Source: Chryseobacterium candidae (GTDB lineage: Bacteria > Bacteroidota > Bacteroidia > Flavobacteriales > Weeksellaceae). Taken from it: 64,000 nt of DNA. Each line of letters opens with the position of its first letter. Position 1 is the stretch's first letter. The notes under the pieces were generated by a model. That model saw nothing but the letters and a program-made list of their open reading frames with translations. It was not told the origin of the DNA and searched no databases. The position numbers were made by a program, and so were the translations under genes. Positions 43,349 through 52,384 of this stretch are shown in pieces. The stretch lies in contig NZ_SDLV01000053.1 of NCBI RefSeq assembly GCF_004916905.1, positions 1 to 64,000 of the forward strand. Reading direction: 5' to 3'.

Positions 43349-45747
43349 GTACCAATTATAGGTTCCCCGGATTGAATTCTTATTCAAAAAAAGACGCATC
43401 CTTATTTAAAGGAAGAGATGATGATTCTCAGAACCTTTTTAACAGATTGCTTCTGAATAAAACAACTGTCTTTCACGCTGACTCAGGAATTGGAAAGAGT
43501 TCATTGATCCAGGCGGGATTGCTGCCAATTATAGATAAGTATAATGATGAGGTTTCGTGTGAAATTATCCCCATTGAAATAAAGCTTACAGAAATTATTA
43601 ATGACAAGAGTAATAACCTGCTGACTGATTTTGTATTCAATAAGGTTTATGAAGAAGTTCCTTCATTAAAAAAGAATCTTTTTACTCTTATTCCGGATGA
43701 TATAACATCATTATGGGTTTTGAATAAACGATGTGAAAAACAGAATAAGTATTTGGTGTTGATTTTTGATCAATTTGAAAACATACAGATTTTTACTAAA
43801 AAACAGATTGAAGGTTTTAAAAAAGAATTGTTTTATCTACTCGGTTCAAAAATTCCACCAGAAATTTATCTAATCATTGAGGATAATCTTAATGTAAAAA
43901 TTAATTCTGACATTCCTGTTCAGGAGGAATACAACTTTTTAAGTGTTCCGAACAGAGCAAAATGCTTGTTTGTTGTAAGAGAAGATAAGTTGGGGGTAAT
44001 GACACAGTTTAGTGATCTTTTTCCTGATATTTTAAAAAATGATTTTGCAATTGAACCACTTTCTTTAGAAGATGCTTTCAATGCAATTTATGAACCTGCA
44101 ATTATCGAAGGGGATTATTATTCCAAACCATTCCATTTTAAAAATGACAATATTCTAAAAGGTTTGATTGAAAAAATTGCTGATTATGATACTCATTTGG
44201 TAGATCCAATCCAGCTCCAGATCATTGCTCGTGATATAGAAAGAAATATTGTGATAGGAAAAGGAAAAACTGTCATTGAGGAAAATGATATTCCGGAGGT
44301 TTCAGATATCATCTGGAAGTTTTATAATGACTGCTGGGATATTGTTTCTTATAATATTGGACTAAAAGATAGCGAAGTCTTTGATGTAAAGCAGATTATT
44401 GTTCCTCAATTAATTTCCACCGGAAGAAGAGATCTTGTTATCACAACTAAAATTCCTGAAGGAAATCCTACAAAAGCAATACTTATTCTCAAAAAAGAAG
44501 GGTTAATAAGAGAAGTGATTTCTGATGGAAATACATTTTACCAACTTACCCATGATAGATTGGTTGATTCTGTAAAGAACGATATATTAAGAATTGAAGA
44601 AAGGGCCCGAGTTGCTGACGAAGTGAGAAAAGTAAATGAAAAAGCCGAAAAGGCAAGCAGCAACCTAAAACGGAATATGAAAAAATTATGGCGCTTTCGT
44701 TTGGCATTTGCAATACTGATTATAGGTTTGATTATACTATGGATAATCTATGCACCTCGTTTTAAATCTAAGGACTCAGCAATTGTTTCGATAATAAATT
44801 CTCTGGCTTCTGTTGACCAAAAAGATGATTACTATATGCAGTTTCTTGAAAATAAAGATTTCAAAAATGCAATTATATTTTATTGTTTGACAGGTACTTA
44901 TACAGATAAGGATGTCAGGGGGAAATATGAGAGTAGAACTGTTCAGGATACTTTAATGGCCGGATTAAGAGGTGATTCCCTTTTTGCTGTTGGTGAATAT
45001 GAGAAAGCAATGAAGAATTATGAAAGAGTTGTTTTATATATAAATAAGCATAAAGGAAATCCTTCCAAAATTTACAGTATTAAAAGTAGTTATTATGCAT
45101 CGATATTAGCTTTCGACGAATGGAAAAAAGCAAGACAAGATTCTACAGGTGTAATAACCAGTAGAAGAATTGGGTTGGAGGATAAAGGGATTAATATTCT
45201 TCCGGACGAAGTTAAAACCCTCAAATATTTGGAAAATGTACAACTGAAAGACAATAATTTTGAAACTATTCCTCCTAATATTTTAAATATTAAAACGATT
45301 AATATGATTAATCTTCAGAATAATAAAATATCAAAAATTTCAAAAGACATATCAAAGTTAACTAATCTGGAGGCATTGTATCTGAATCAGAATTCTATCT
45401 CTTCAATTCCTGTTGAGCTTTGTAATGTAGAATCTTTAAGATTTCTAACATTGAATAATAATAAGATTCTGATCATTCCGGACGAAATTAAAAAACTAAA
45501 AAAATTAGAATCATTATCTTTATCAGGAAATCCTTTATATAATTTTCCTTTGGCTACTTTGGAGCTAAAATCTTTGAAAAAACTTTATCTGAATAATAGC
45601 ACTATAACAGAGCTTCCTACCTTAGATATATTAAAAGAAAAATTCTCCACATCAGCTTTAGAAAAGATTGATTTTAAAAATAATCCTGTAAAACTCGAGG
45701 GAGAATTTTATAATAAAAATGAAAAGAGAATTATAATCAACCAATAA
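43345..45747 (+). CDS. nSTAND ATPase with transmembrane helix and leucine-rich repeats
   Basis: An 800-residue protein. It starts GLNSYSKKDASLFKGRDDD, the usual lead-in of nSTAND1 ATPases. Walker A is ADSGIGKSS at about residues 46-54, Walker B LVLIFDQFEN near residue 136. A winged-helix-like end (FYQLTHDRLVDSVKNDILRI) precedes a transmembrane helix at about 452-470 (AFAILIIGLIILWIIYA). The C-terminal region has TPR-like helices, then seven or so leucine-rich repeats (LKYLENVQLKDNNFETIPP, LTNLEALYLNQNSISSIP). LRR/TPR ends of STAND proteins bind a trigger; here it is membrane-anchored. It is coupled to the SIR2-TIR gene. Confidence 0.85.
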   Translation: MSTNYRFPGLNSYSKKDASLFKGRDDDSQNLFNRLLLNKTTVFHADSGIGKSSLIQAGLLPIIDKYNDEVSCEIIPIEIKLTEIINDKSNNLLTDFVFNKVYEEVPSLKKNLFTLIPDDITSLWVLNKRCEKQNKYLVLIFDQFENIQIFTKKQIEGFKKELFYLLGSKIPPEIYLIIEDNLNVKINSDIPVQEEYNFLSVPNRAKCLFVVREDKLGVMTQFSDLFPDILKNDFAIEPLSLEDAFNAIYEPAIIEGDYYSKPFHFKNDNILKGLIEKIADYDTHLVDPIQLQIIARDIERNIVIGKGKTVIEENDIPEVSDIIWKFYNDCWDIVSYNIGLKDSEVFDVKQIIVPQLISTGRRDLVITTKIPEGNPTKAILILKKEGLIREVISDGNTFYQLTHDRLVDSVKNDILRIEERARVADEVRKVNEKAEKASSNLKRNMKKLWRFRLAFAILIIGLIILWIIYAPRFKSKDSAIVSIINSLASVDQKDDYYMQFLENKDFKNAIIFYCLTGTYTDKDVRGKYESRTVQDTLMAGLRGDSLFAVGEYEKAMKNYERVVLYINKHKGNPSKIYSIKSSYYASILAFDEWKKARQDSTGVITSRRIGLEDKGINILPDEVKTLKYLENVQLKDNNFETIPPNILNIKTINMINLQNNKISKISKDISKLTNLEALYLNQNSISSIPVELCNVESLRFLTLNNNKILIIPDEIKKLKKLESLSLSGNPLYNFPLATLELKSLKKLYLNNSTITELPTLDILKEKFSTSALEKIDFKNNPVKLEGEFYNKNEKRIIINQ

Positions 45748-48027
45748 TTAAGCTGGTTGATAAGTTTCTTTAAATACTTCTTTTTCTATTCGGTATATCC
45801 CGGATTCATCAAAGGCAAGAACTAAATAGTCATCCTGAGTCACCAGCATGCTCTGATTCCACTGGGCTTCTATGTGTGCTTCTTTTCTAGGATCTAAGAC
45901 ATTGTAGAATTCTGTAAGATTATATTTTTCTATATTATCTGCCGTTAACTGAATGGCGTGTACGGGTATTTCAACAGGGCGGTAAAATAAATAACCGTCA
46001 TGATCAGTTTCATTTCCATCGGGAATATACCTTTGATCAAACTGGTCTTTCAGTAAGATATACTTTTCTTTATGATCAGTATCGTTTTTAATAATATAGT
46101 CTCCTTTTCCGGCATAATTCACTGTTTCCGTTTTTCCTCCTATCACAGATTTTATTTCCTGACTGGATTCTGCAGCTTTTGCATATACACCTTTTATTTT
46201 ATAATAAGGTTTTCCATGTTTTAATATGAAATCTGAATATTTAACCATGAGCTCCTCCTGTTTTATACATTGAGGCTTAAAAGTATTATTGAGAAATTCT
46301 GTAATGGGCGCATTGATTCTTTTATAAATATTTCTTTTTATGTAAGAAGAAAACAATGAACTTGCAAATCCTGCAATCTTACTTTGCTTCTTTATCTGTG
46401 TTATAATTGAAGGGTAGGTATTATCAACAATCATTTTTAATCTTTCTTCTATTTTTCTGTTGATTTTTTTGAACTCTTCTATACTTAATCCATTGTAAAT
46501 GGGAACCGGAATTTCCTCTTCACGCTTATGCTCAAGTAATAATAAATCAGGAATATATGGAAATCTGAAATTTTTATTTTTTTCAGGTATTTTATAATTG
46601 GAGTCATAGGCAAAGATTCTTTTCTGTTCAGCATTAAGTGAAATACCCGTTTCAGATTCAAAATCTGAAAATTCATTACCGAAATAATACCTTAAAAAAG
46701 TCTGGCAGTTTTTTCTGCCCAACTGATAGTCGTGCTCTCTGAAAGATTTTTTGAAAAAACCGGAAAATCCACTTATTAAGCCACTTGCCAAAAAATAAAA
46801 TCCTCTTTTAGAAGGATAAATTAAAAATCTGGAGCGATCCATATCTAACGCGCTCAGAATATCTTCCTGTTTAAACATAGACTGATTTCTAAAAGTTCCT
46901 ATAAGTTTAAAAACTAGGTCTTTTAAATTATTTTGTGTCACTTCTTCCTGGGAACGAATTGAGGTAGCATTTGTAATATTAGGAAAAGGATCTACTAGAA
47001 TATAATATGCTTTATCATTTTGATGATAGTTTTTTATTTTGGACTGCATTAATTTTACCACAGTTCCTAGCGGCTCATTATTTATTGCTCCTCCATCTAC
47101 AGCAGTGAATGAATATGGCTTTCCCTGAGGATCTATCGCAACATCCATTTTGTATTTGTCAAGTAAATTTTGTTTAAATTTTAAAAAATAGTCATGGGAA
47201 ACATGAATGATTCTGTTTTTTAGGCCAAATGGAAAAGCGCCGGTTGCCATGGCTGCATGAGAAAGATATTCTTTATTATCATCACATAAAGTATCTGATG
47301 GAAAATCACAATTTATATCGATGTGGGTGTTTGTGGAAAATGTATAATGTAGAAAGCCACTGTGCATCCTTAAAACATTTCTGGTGGGGTTATCCTGGCT
47401 GATGTTTGCAAATTTGATATCAATAGGAACTCCTTGTACATTTGTTACGGATAGAAGCAGATTAAGATTTTTACTGATAAAGTTAGGAGGATTGTAATTG
47501 ATGCTACCTTTCGGAACAGCAGCTTTGGCAATATCATCAATTACCTGTGAATTTAAAAATGACTTCATATCCCATAATGAAAACTTCTCTTTTTTAAGAT
47601 CACTGACATCTAATAATTTTTCAAGGGTACTAATACCTTTTTTATCATCATCCATCATTTCAATCCAAGATTGGTATAATTTCGATTTTTGAAATGTATG
47701 ATCAGGAATAGTATAATTAAAATGGGCGACCTCGTCATTAATTTTATTATAGTAAGTGTTGTCACAAAAAGAGTAACCAAGTATTGCACCTGTCATTCCG
47801 CCTGCAGATGCACCTGAAATAATTTCGATAACAACATCATGAAGGGGAACTTTTATTTCAGCTTCTGTGAGTTCTTCATTCCATTTTAATTTAGTTCTGA
47901 TTTTTTCTTTTTCTTTTTCCCATCTTTCCAATGTTTCAATAAAATAATCCATCACACCTGCTGTATAAGCACCTGCAGATACAGCACCTGCAAGACATAA
48001 TCCTAATCTGATCGTTTTTGTTTCCAT
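45748..48027 (-). CDS. Patatin-like phospholipase
   Basis: A 759-residue protein. The N-terminal RLGLCLAGAVSAGAYTAGVM is the oxyanion-hole-like loop, the nucleophile elbow is SGASAGGMTGAILGY (GxSxG), and the second catalytic residue is in the DGGAINNEP motif (Asp). The long C-terminal extension (about 450-759) is unrecognised. Patatins hydrolyse acyl chains from membrane lipids; several anti-phage systems use them as membrane-breaking effectors. The 3' end abuts the STAND gene with no spacer (45,747/45,748), so the genes are convergent. Whether it belongs with SIR2-TIR/STAND or is independent is not shown by the sequence. Confidence 0.85.
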   Translation of the reverse strand: METKTIRLGLCLAGAVSAGAYTAGVMDYFIETLERWEKEKEKIRTKLKWNEELTEAEIKVPLHDVVIEIISGASAGGMTGAILGYSFCDNTYYNKINDEVAHFNYTIPDHTFQKSKLYQSWIEMMDDDKKGISTLEKLLDVSDLKKEKFSLWDMKSFLNSQVIDDIAKAAVPKGSINYNPPNFISKNLNLLLSVTNVQGVPIDIKFANISQDNPTRNVLRMHSGFLHYTFSTNTHIDINCDFPSDTLCDDNKEYLSHAAMATGAFPFGLKNRIIHVSHDYFLKFKQNLLDKYKMDVAIDPQGKPYSFTAVDGGAINNEPLGTVVKLMQSKIKNYHQNDKAYYILVDPFPNITNATSIRSQEEVTQNNLKDLVFKLIGTFRNQSMFKQEDILSALDMDRSRFLIYPSKRGFYFLASGLISGFSGFFKKSFREHDYQLGRKNCQTFLRYYFGNEFSDFESETGISLNAEQKRIFAYDSNYKIPEKNKNFRFPYIPDLLLLEHKREEEIPVPIYNGLSIEEFKKINRKIEERLKMIVDNTYPSIITQIKKQSKIAGFASSLFSSYIKRNIYKRINAPITEFLNNTFKPQCIKQEELMVKYSDFILKHGKPYYKIKGVYAKAAESSQEIKSVIGGKTETVNYAGKGDYIIKNDTDHKEKYILLKDQFDQRYIPDGNETDHDGYLFYRPVEIPVHAIQLTADNIEKYNLTEFYNVLDPRKEAHIEAQWNQSMLVTQDDYLVLAFDESGIYRIEKEVFKETYQPA

Positions 48028-48211
48028 TGTAGTTAGTTTTTATAAATTTACTGTTTTATTGTAAATAATTATAACTGTTATGTTCATTTATTTTCAAAAT
48101 AAAAAGCTCCGGTTCAATTATGAAGAAATGTTCACATAAGAGAAAAATCAAAGATTTTCTCAAAACTTAGGGTACTTATCACGCATAAGGCTTGGTTCTC
48201 AAAAAACTTAA

Positions 48212-48270
48212 GTGTTTAAAACTTTTATGCCTTTTGTGGTTAAAATAATGAATATAAATGTTTAAACAAC
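48212..48270. repeat. Dispersed intergenic repeat, copy B (59 bp)
   Basis: The same sequence and orientation as 21,164-21,222 with few changes (GTGTTTAAAACTTTTATGCC opening, GTTTAAACAAC end). The copies are 27 kb apart next to unrelated genes. Confidence 0.7.
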
Positions 48271-48386
48271 ATCAGTGTGGCAGTGAATATAGAACTGGAT
48301 TTTAATATCGGGAAATTAATATCCTTAAAAATAATAATAAATGGATGTTTCAAAATTATTTATATTTACTAATAAAAAGATAGTAG

Positions 48387-48404
48387 TTACTAAAAGGTTA
48401 GTAA
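48387..48404. promoter_or_regulatory. HxlR operator palindrome
   Basis: TTACTAA, AAGG, TTAGTAA: a perfect inverted repeat 37 bases before the hxlR start. A further TTAGTAAT at 48,416-48,423 and TTACTAAT at 48,366-48,373 give four half-sites. Autoregulation is likely. Confidence 0.6.
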
Positions 48405-48440
48405 TAACATTTAGGTTAGTAATTAGTGAAAACAAAGACA

Positions 48441-48797
48441 ATGGAAGAAGAAAAAATAGTGTATTCAAGGCCGCAATGCAGTACCCATCTGTCTGCTACA
48501 GAGGATGCTTTGTATGTCTTGGGAGGCAGATGGACCATCCGGGTAATGATTGCTATTCTGGGCGGGCATACACGCTTTAATGAACTGCAGAGAACCATCA
48601 GCGGAATTTCAGCAAGAGTATTATCCAGTGAATTGAAAAAGCTGGAGGTTAATCATTTGGTAGAAAGAACCGTTATTGCAGATCAGAAGCCGGTTCTGGT
48701 AGAATATGTTCCCACGGAATATAGCGAGTCACTGAAAGATGTTATTGCAGCACTGGCAGATTGGGGAGCAAAGCATAAAAAGAAAATTACAGTCTGA
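48441..48797 (+). CDS. HxlR-family transcription regulator
   Basis: A 118-residue protein from ATG at 48,441 (a GTG at 48,426 would add five residues). It has the family signature CSTHLSATEDALYVLGGRWT with the redox-type Cys near residue 13, GHTRFNELQRTISGISARVL (winged helix), and a C-terminal dimerisation helix. Members of the family sense electrophiles, oxidants or quinones through the first Cys. Four TTAGTAA half-sites lie upstream. Confidence 0.9.
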   Translation: MEEEKIVYSRPQCSTHLSATEDALYVLGGRWTIRVMIAILGGHTRFNELQRTISGISARVLSSELKKLEVNHLVERTVIADQKPVLVEYVPTEYSESLKDVIAALADWGAKHKKKITV

Positions 48798-48908
48798 TAT
48801 CAGGTCAGAAGAGTAGTGTTGACGTTAGAAAATACTGTTTGTTGGTATTTGATAAGTTACAGCATTGCTTACACTTTAAATATTTTTACTCAAATTAATA
48901 ATAAGAAA

Positions 48909-49505
48909 ATGGTCATAAGCGAAGAATTATTATTTTCCCACGGAGCCACTCTGGAAAGTTATGAGGCAGGAGATGCCATTTTTCAGGAAGGTGTAGCAGC
49001 AAAATATTATTTCCAGATCAGACAAGGTACAGTAAAACTGAATACGTTTTTGGAAGATGGAAAAGAATTTGTTCATGGACTTCCTTTTGATGGACATTGC
49101 ATTGGTGAAAGCTATTTGTTTACCGATCATCATTATGCCATCAATGCTATTGCGGTTACCAGCTGTGAAATTATCAGAATTTCCGGAACCAAACTTCTCG
49201 AAATACTACTGGTAAATCCTGAATTACTACTTGAAATTAATAAATATATAGCGGACAGAATGCATTTCAGGTATATGATTTCCAGCTTTCTGGCAATTTC
49301 GGATCCTATTATAAAACTTATGAAGCTTTTTGATCATATTAAAAAATATTTCGGATTTGAAGAAGCCTATTCATTTCTGATTCCCTACACCAGGCAGCAA
49401 ATAGCAACCTTAACCGGTCTTCGGGTGGAGACAGTGATCCGGTATGTCAAGAAAATGGAAGAGCAGAAAATGGTTAAAATTGAAAGCACAAAAATTTATT
49501 ATTAG
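48909..49505 (+). CDS. Crp/Fnr-family regulator
   Basis: A 198-residue protein from the Met at 48,909 (MVISEELLFSHGATLESYEA); the 31 upstream codons are hydrophobic and out of keeping with the family. It has a cyclic-nucleotide-binding beta barrel (EAGDAIFQEGVAAKYYFQIR, GHCIGESYLF) and a C-terminal HTH (YTRQQIATLTGLRVETVIRY). No Fnr Cys cluster is seen. The ligand is unknown. It follows hxlR by 111 bases on the same strand, so co-transcription is possible. Confidence 0.88.
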   Translation: MVISEELLFSHGATLESYEAGDAIFQEGVAAKYYFQIRQGTVKLNTFLEDGKEFVHGLPFDGHCIGESYLFTDHHYAINAIAVTSCEIIRISGTKLLEILLVNPELLLEINKYIADRMHFRYMISSFLAISDPIIKLMKLFDHIKKYFGFEEAYSFLIPYTRQQIATLTGLRVETVIRYVKKMEEQKMVKIESTKIYY

Positions 49506-49534
49506 TTTTCGGTAATTTATTTTCAGTTTTCTGA

Positions 49535-50377
49535 TTATTTTAAAATTAAAACAGGCTGGAAGGTATTTTGGTAAATTCCCTCGGAGATACTTCTGCTTGC
49601 CAGATAATACAAAAAGCTGTGTTTACCGGGAAGCGCAATAATAAGATCTGATTTGTCAGATGCCGCAAAGTTTAAGATACCTTGTATAATATTTTCATCA
49701 TGAGAATAATAGATACTGCTTGGAATTTCCGTTAGATGTTCACGTATATAATCTTCCAGTTCTTTTTTCTGGTTCTTATCCTCTTTTTCGGAGGTATTGA
49801 TATTTAAAAATGAAAGACGAACATCTTGTTTATGAATAAGAGATTTTTGATGGAACAGTCTTTCTAATCTTTTAATACCCTTAATATCACAGGGAATAAA
49901 TATATTCTTAATAGGCGAATAATGGTAACTGTTAGGAACAATTAATGTTTTCACAGGACTTGTTCTGGCAATACTGATAATATTCTCAGAAACAAAACTC
50001 TCAGTGAAAGAAGTCTGATCATCACTTCCCAGAATAATCAGGTCTACAGAAGGCTGGTTTTTTAAAAGCTCATTGATACTCCTTGTCAGTGTCCAATCAC
50101 TCAATACCCTGGAAACCTTTATTTCAGTTGATTTTTCAGTGATGATATCCGCTAGCTGATCAAATAACAATTCAGTCCTTTGCAACAGGTTGTTCACACT
50201 TTCTTCATTCACAAATGAATGCCCTTCTGCGATGTGCAGATAATCAAACTCAGATTCTCCCGCTGTTTTGAGAAGGATAATATTTTGATATTCGTAGGTT
50301 TTTGCCCAGTCTGCGGCAACGCTTACTGCATTTTCCGTAGTTGATGTAAAATCAACAGGTACAAGAATTGTTCTCAT
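49535..50377 (-). CDS. Universal stress protein (tandem UspA domains)
   Basis: A 280-residue protein with two Usp-type folds. The first begins TILVPVDFTSTTENAVSVAA and has LIILGSDD. The second ends SDLIIALPGKHSFLYYLASR followed by SISEGIY, resembling the ATP-binding G-2x-G-9x-G(S/T) loop only loosely. It lies 20 bases downstream of the marR-type gene, in the same operon, so it may be under its control. The role is stress tolerance; the mechanism is unknown in this lineage. Confidence 0.85.
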   Translation of the reverse strand: MRTILVPVDFTSTTENAVSVAADWAKTYEYQNIILLKTAGESEFDYLHIAEGHSFVNEESVNNLLQRTELLFDQLADIITEKSTEIKVSRVLSDWTLTRSINELLKNQPSVDLIILGSDDQTSFTESFVSENIISIARTSPVKTLIVPNSYHYSPIKNIFIPCDIKGIKRLERLFHQKSLIHKQDVRLSFLNINTSEKEDKNQKKELEDYIREHLTEIPSSIYYSHDENIIQGILNFAASDKSDLIIALPGKHSFLYYLASRSISEGIYQNTFQPVLILK

Positions 50378-50397
50378 TTTGTATCATCTTTTAATGC

Positions 50398-50850
50398 TTA
50401 TTCTTCCAGGTTAGCTGTCATTTTTTTTACCAAAAGGAGTGCTTTGGTGACCTCTGCCTCGTCAATACCGTCAACAGCTTTTTTATAAAGATTCAATGCC
50501 CATGGATAAACTGTTTCTACAATCTGTTTACCCTTAGGAGTCAAAAAGATCTGTTTATTTCTCCTGTCATTCTTATCAGCTGTTCTTTCCACCAAATCTC
50601 TTTTTACAAGACTGTTGATGAGATACGTAATGCTTGATTTGTCTTTACTCACTTTATTTCCTATTTCCTGTTGATTGATTCCGTCATTTCGTGAAAGCAA
50701 TCCCAGAATTTCGATCAGTTCAAAAGAAAGATCCGGATCATATTCATTAATGCTGTTCCGGATTTTCTGCCGGAGACGGCTTTTCATTTCGCTCATTGCC
50801 AGACCAAGTTCCAGAGCCAGTTCTGATATGTTATTCTGTTTTGCAGACAT
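50398..50850 (-). CDS. MarR-family transcription regulator
   Basis: A 150-residue protein with a winged-helix core: LLSRNDGINQQEIGNKVSKD, KSSITYLINSLVKRDLVERT and the wing ADKNDRRNKQIFLTPKGKQI. Helical dimerisation ends flank it. It is the first gene of a two-gene operon with the universal stress protein. It probably represses its own operon, relieved by phenolic or other ligands (family knowledge). TTTTAATTAAAACTAATTGAGG-type repeats upstream may be the operator. Confidence 0.88.
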   Translation of the reverse strand: MSAKQNNISELALELGLAMSEMKSRLRQKIRNSINEYDPDLSFELIEILGLLSRNDGINQQEIGNKVSKDKSSITYLINSLVKRDLVERTADKNDRRNKQIFLTPKGKQIVETVYPWALNLYKKAVDGIDEAEVTKALLLVKKMTANLEE

Positions 50851-51077
50851 TATATTTTGATAATAATGATTTAATAGGATAAGTTTTATCTTAACAGGTC
50901 TTGTAGTAAACTTATCCTATCAAATATACGGAAAATTAGTTTTAATTAAAACTAATTGAGGATGAAATATTCTGTCAAAAAGATAAAACAGCCAATTAAA
51001 CCTATAGAAATCAGCATTGTAGGATGGTGATGTAATGGTATAAGAAAAGGCATTGATGAATGGGTAAAACAGAAATA

Positions 51078-51107
51078 AAAAAAGCAGAGATTAATTCCCT
51101 GCTTTTT
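51078..51107 (-). terminator. Terminator overlapping the end of the exporter gene
   Basis: AAAAAGCAG and CTGCTTTTT pair across the stop codon of the exporter gene, with a run of T after it on the minus strand. Confidence 0.7.
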
Positions 51108-52302
51108 CTTTTTTTACAGCCTGATTCATAATAAGGATAATTCCCAAAAGAAAACATGCAATGATCAGATATCGCCAGGACAGCCCCATTTGATCAGTTA
51201 CAGTGCCACTTACAGAAATGATAAAACTGGTTACCGAAGTGATCACATATACCAATCCACCCATTAAACCTCCGGCTGTTCCTGCATTTTTAGGAAAGTA
51301 AAGCATACTTGTCGTAAAAAAAGAGGTAAATAAAATTCCGGAACAGATATGAATGAAAAAGGCAAAAGGAATCATAATGAAAAGGCTTTCTGCAAAATAG
51401 CTGGTGGTGATCAATGCTGCAATCAGAATCAGCTGTAAAAGTATAGGCTGTAGAATTCTTGGTTTAAAATCCAAAGTCAGTCTGCGTTTTCCTATAAATC
51501 CTCCAATCATCCATGAGAATCCTAAGATCAGGGTACAGTAGCCAATCACTACCGGAGTAAAATGAAAAGTGTTTTCAATGATAAATGGTCCGGTAATATT
51601 GAATAACATTACGATAGAGTAGCTCAGTCCTAAAATGAAAATCCCCAACATGAAAATCCTGTTTTTCAACATCATTTTGTAAAGACTTATATTCTCTGAA
51701 AGATCCAGTTTCTTTTTCTGGGGAAGACTCTCTTCACTAAAAAACCACTCAAAAAGAAACAGAAATCCTGCATAAGCGGCCAAAAAATAAAAATTCGCAT
51801 GCCAGTTAAAGATTTTCTCAAGATATCCTCCAAGGAAAGGAGCCAGAATAGGACCGCAGGACCATACAATGGTGAAGTAGCTCAGATAATGCTTTACCCT
51901 TTCCGCATCATAAATATCCACAAAGATAGCACGCGTAGCCACAACAAGTACTGAAACTGCAGCTCCCTGAAGAATACGAAGCAGACAGATCAGTAAAATA
52001 CTGTTGGTCATTGTAATTAAAATACTGGTAAGTATTAAAAGGAATAAGGCTATCAGTTTGGGACGGTAGCGGCCAATGCTGTCAAGAATTCCCCCTACAA
52101 ATAATTGGGAAATCCCGTAGCTCAGCAGATATGATGTCAGTGTAATCTGAATATCTTTTTCCGAAACCATCATCTCTTTTGCCATAGAAGGGAACGATGG
52201 TAAATAAATATCCGTGACAAAACCGGAAAGCGGGATAGACACGAAAGCCATAATGGTAATTAATCTGATTCGTTGTTCAGATGCTTCTCTCAACATATTC
52301 AT
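51091..52302 (-). CDS. Bcr/CflA-type drug-resistance MFS transporter
   Basis: A 403-residue protein with about 12 transmembrane helices. Helix 1-2 contains GFVTDIYLPSFPSMAKEM, the Asp-Xaa-Tyr-Leu-Pro motif of DHA1/Bcr-CflA exporters, and GILDSIGRYRPKLIALF is the MFS motif A loop. It pumps small molecules out against protons. It lies 82 bases downstream of an AraC-family gene on the same strand, which is probably its activator. Confidence 0.88.
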   Translation of the reverse strand: MNMLREASEQRIRLITIMAFVSIPLSGFVTDIYLPSFPSMAKEMMVSEKDIQITLTSYLLSYGISQLFVGGILDSIGRYRPKLIALFLLILTSILITMTNSILLICLLRILQGAAVSVLVVATRAIFVDIYDAERVKHYLSYFTIVWSCGPILAPFLGGYLEKIFNWHANFYFLAAYAGFLFLFEWFFSEESLPQKKKLDLSENISLYKMMLKNRIFMLGIFILGLSYSIVMLFNITGPFIIENTFHFTPVVIGYCTLILGFSWMIGGFIGKRRLTLDFKPRILQPILLQLILIAALITTSYFAESLFIMIPFAFFIHICSGILFTSFFTTSMLYFPKNAGTAGGLMGGLVYVITSVTSFIISVSGTVTDQMGLSWRYLIIACFLLGIILIMNQAVKKEKAGN

Positions 52303-52384
52303 TCATTTTTTACACTGCAAAAATAAGTCAGGAAATATAAAAATGAATTTTAAAAGACAAAGTAAAAATTGCAAAAATCAAATA

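Larger units (their letters stand above)
48028..48440. other. Intergenic region with dispersed repeat and HxlR operator
   Basis: About 410 bases between the patatin gene (minus) and the hxlR gene (plus). It contains the second copy of the 59-bp dispersed repeat and the TTACTAA palindrome, both listed separately. No gene is seen. Confidence 0.5.

Noticed and set aside
45748-48027. Treating the patatin gene as a certain third gene of the SIR2-TIR/STAND system
   Set aside because: It is convergent with its own promoter; adjacency alone does not prove function together. I kept it as a hypothesis only.
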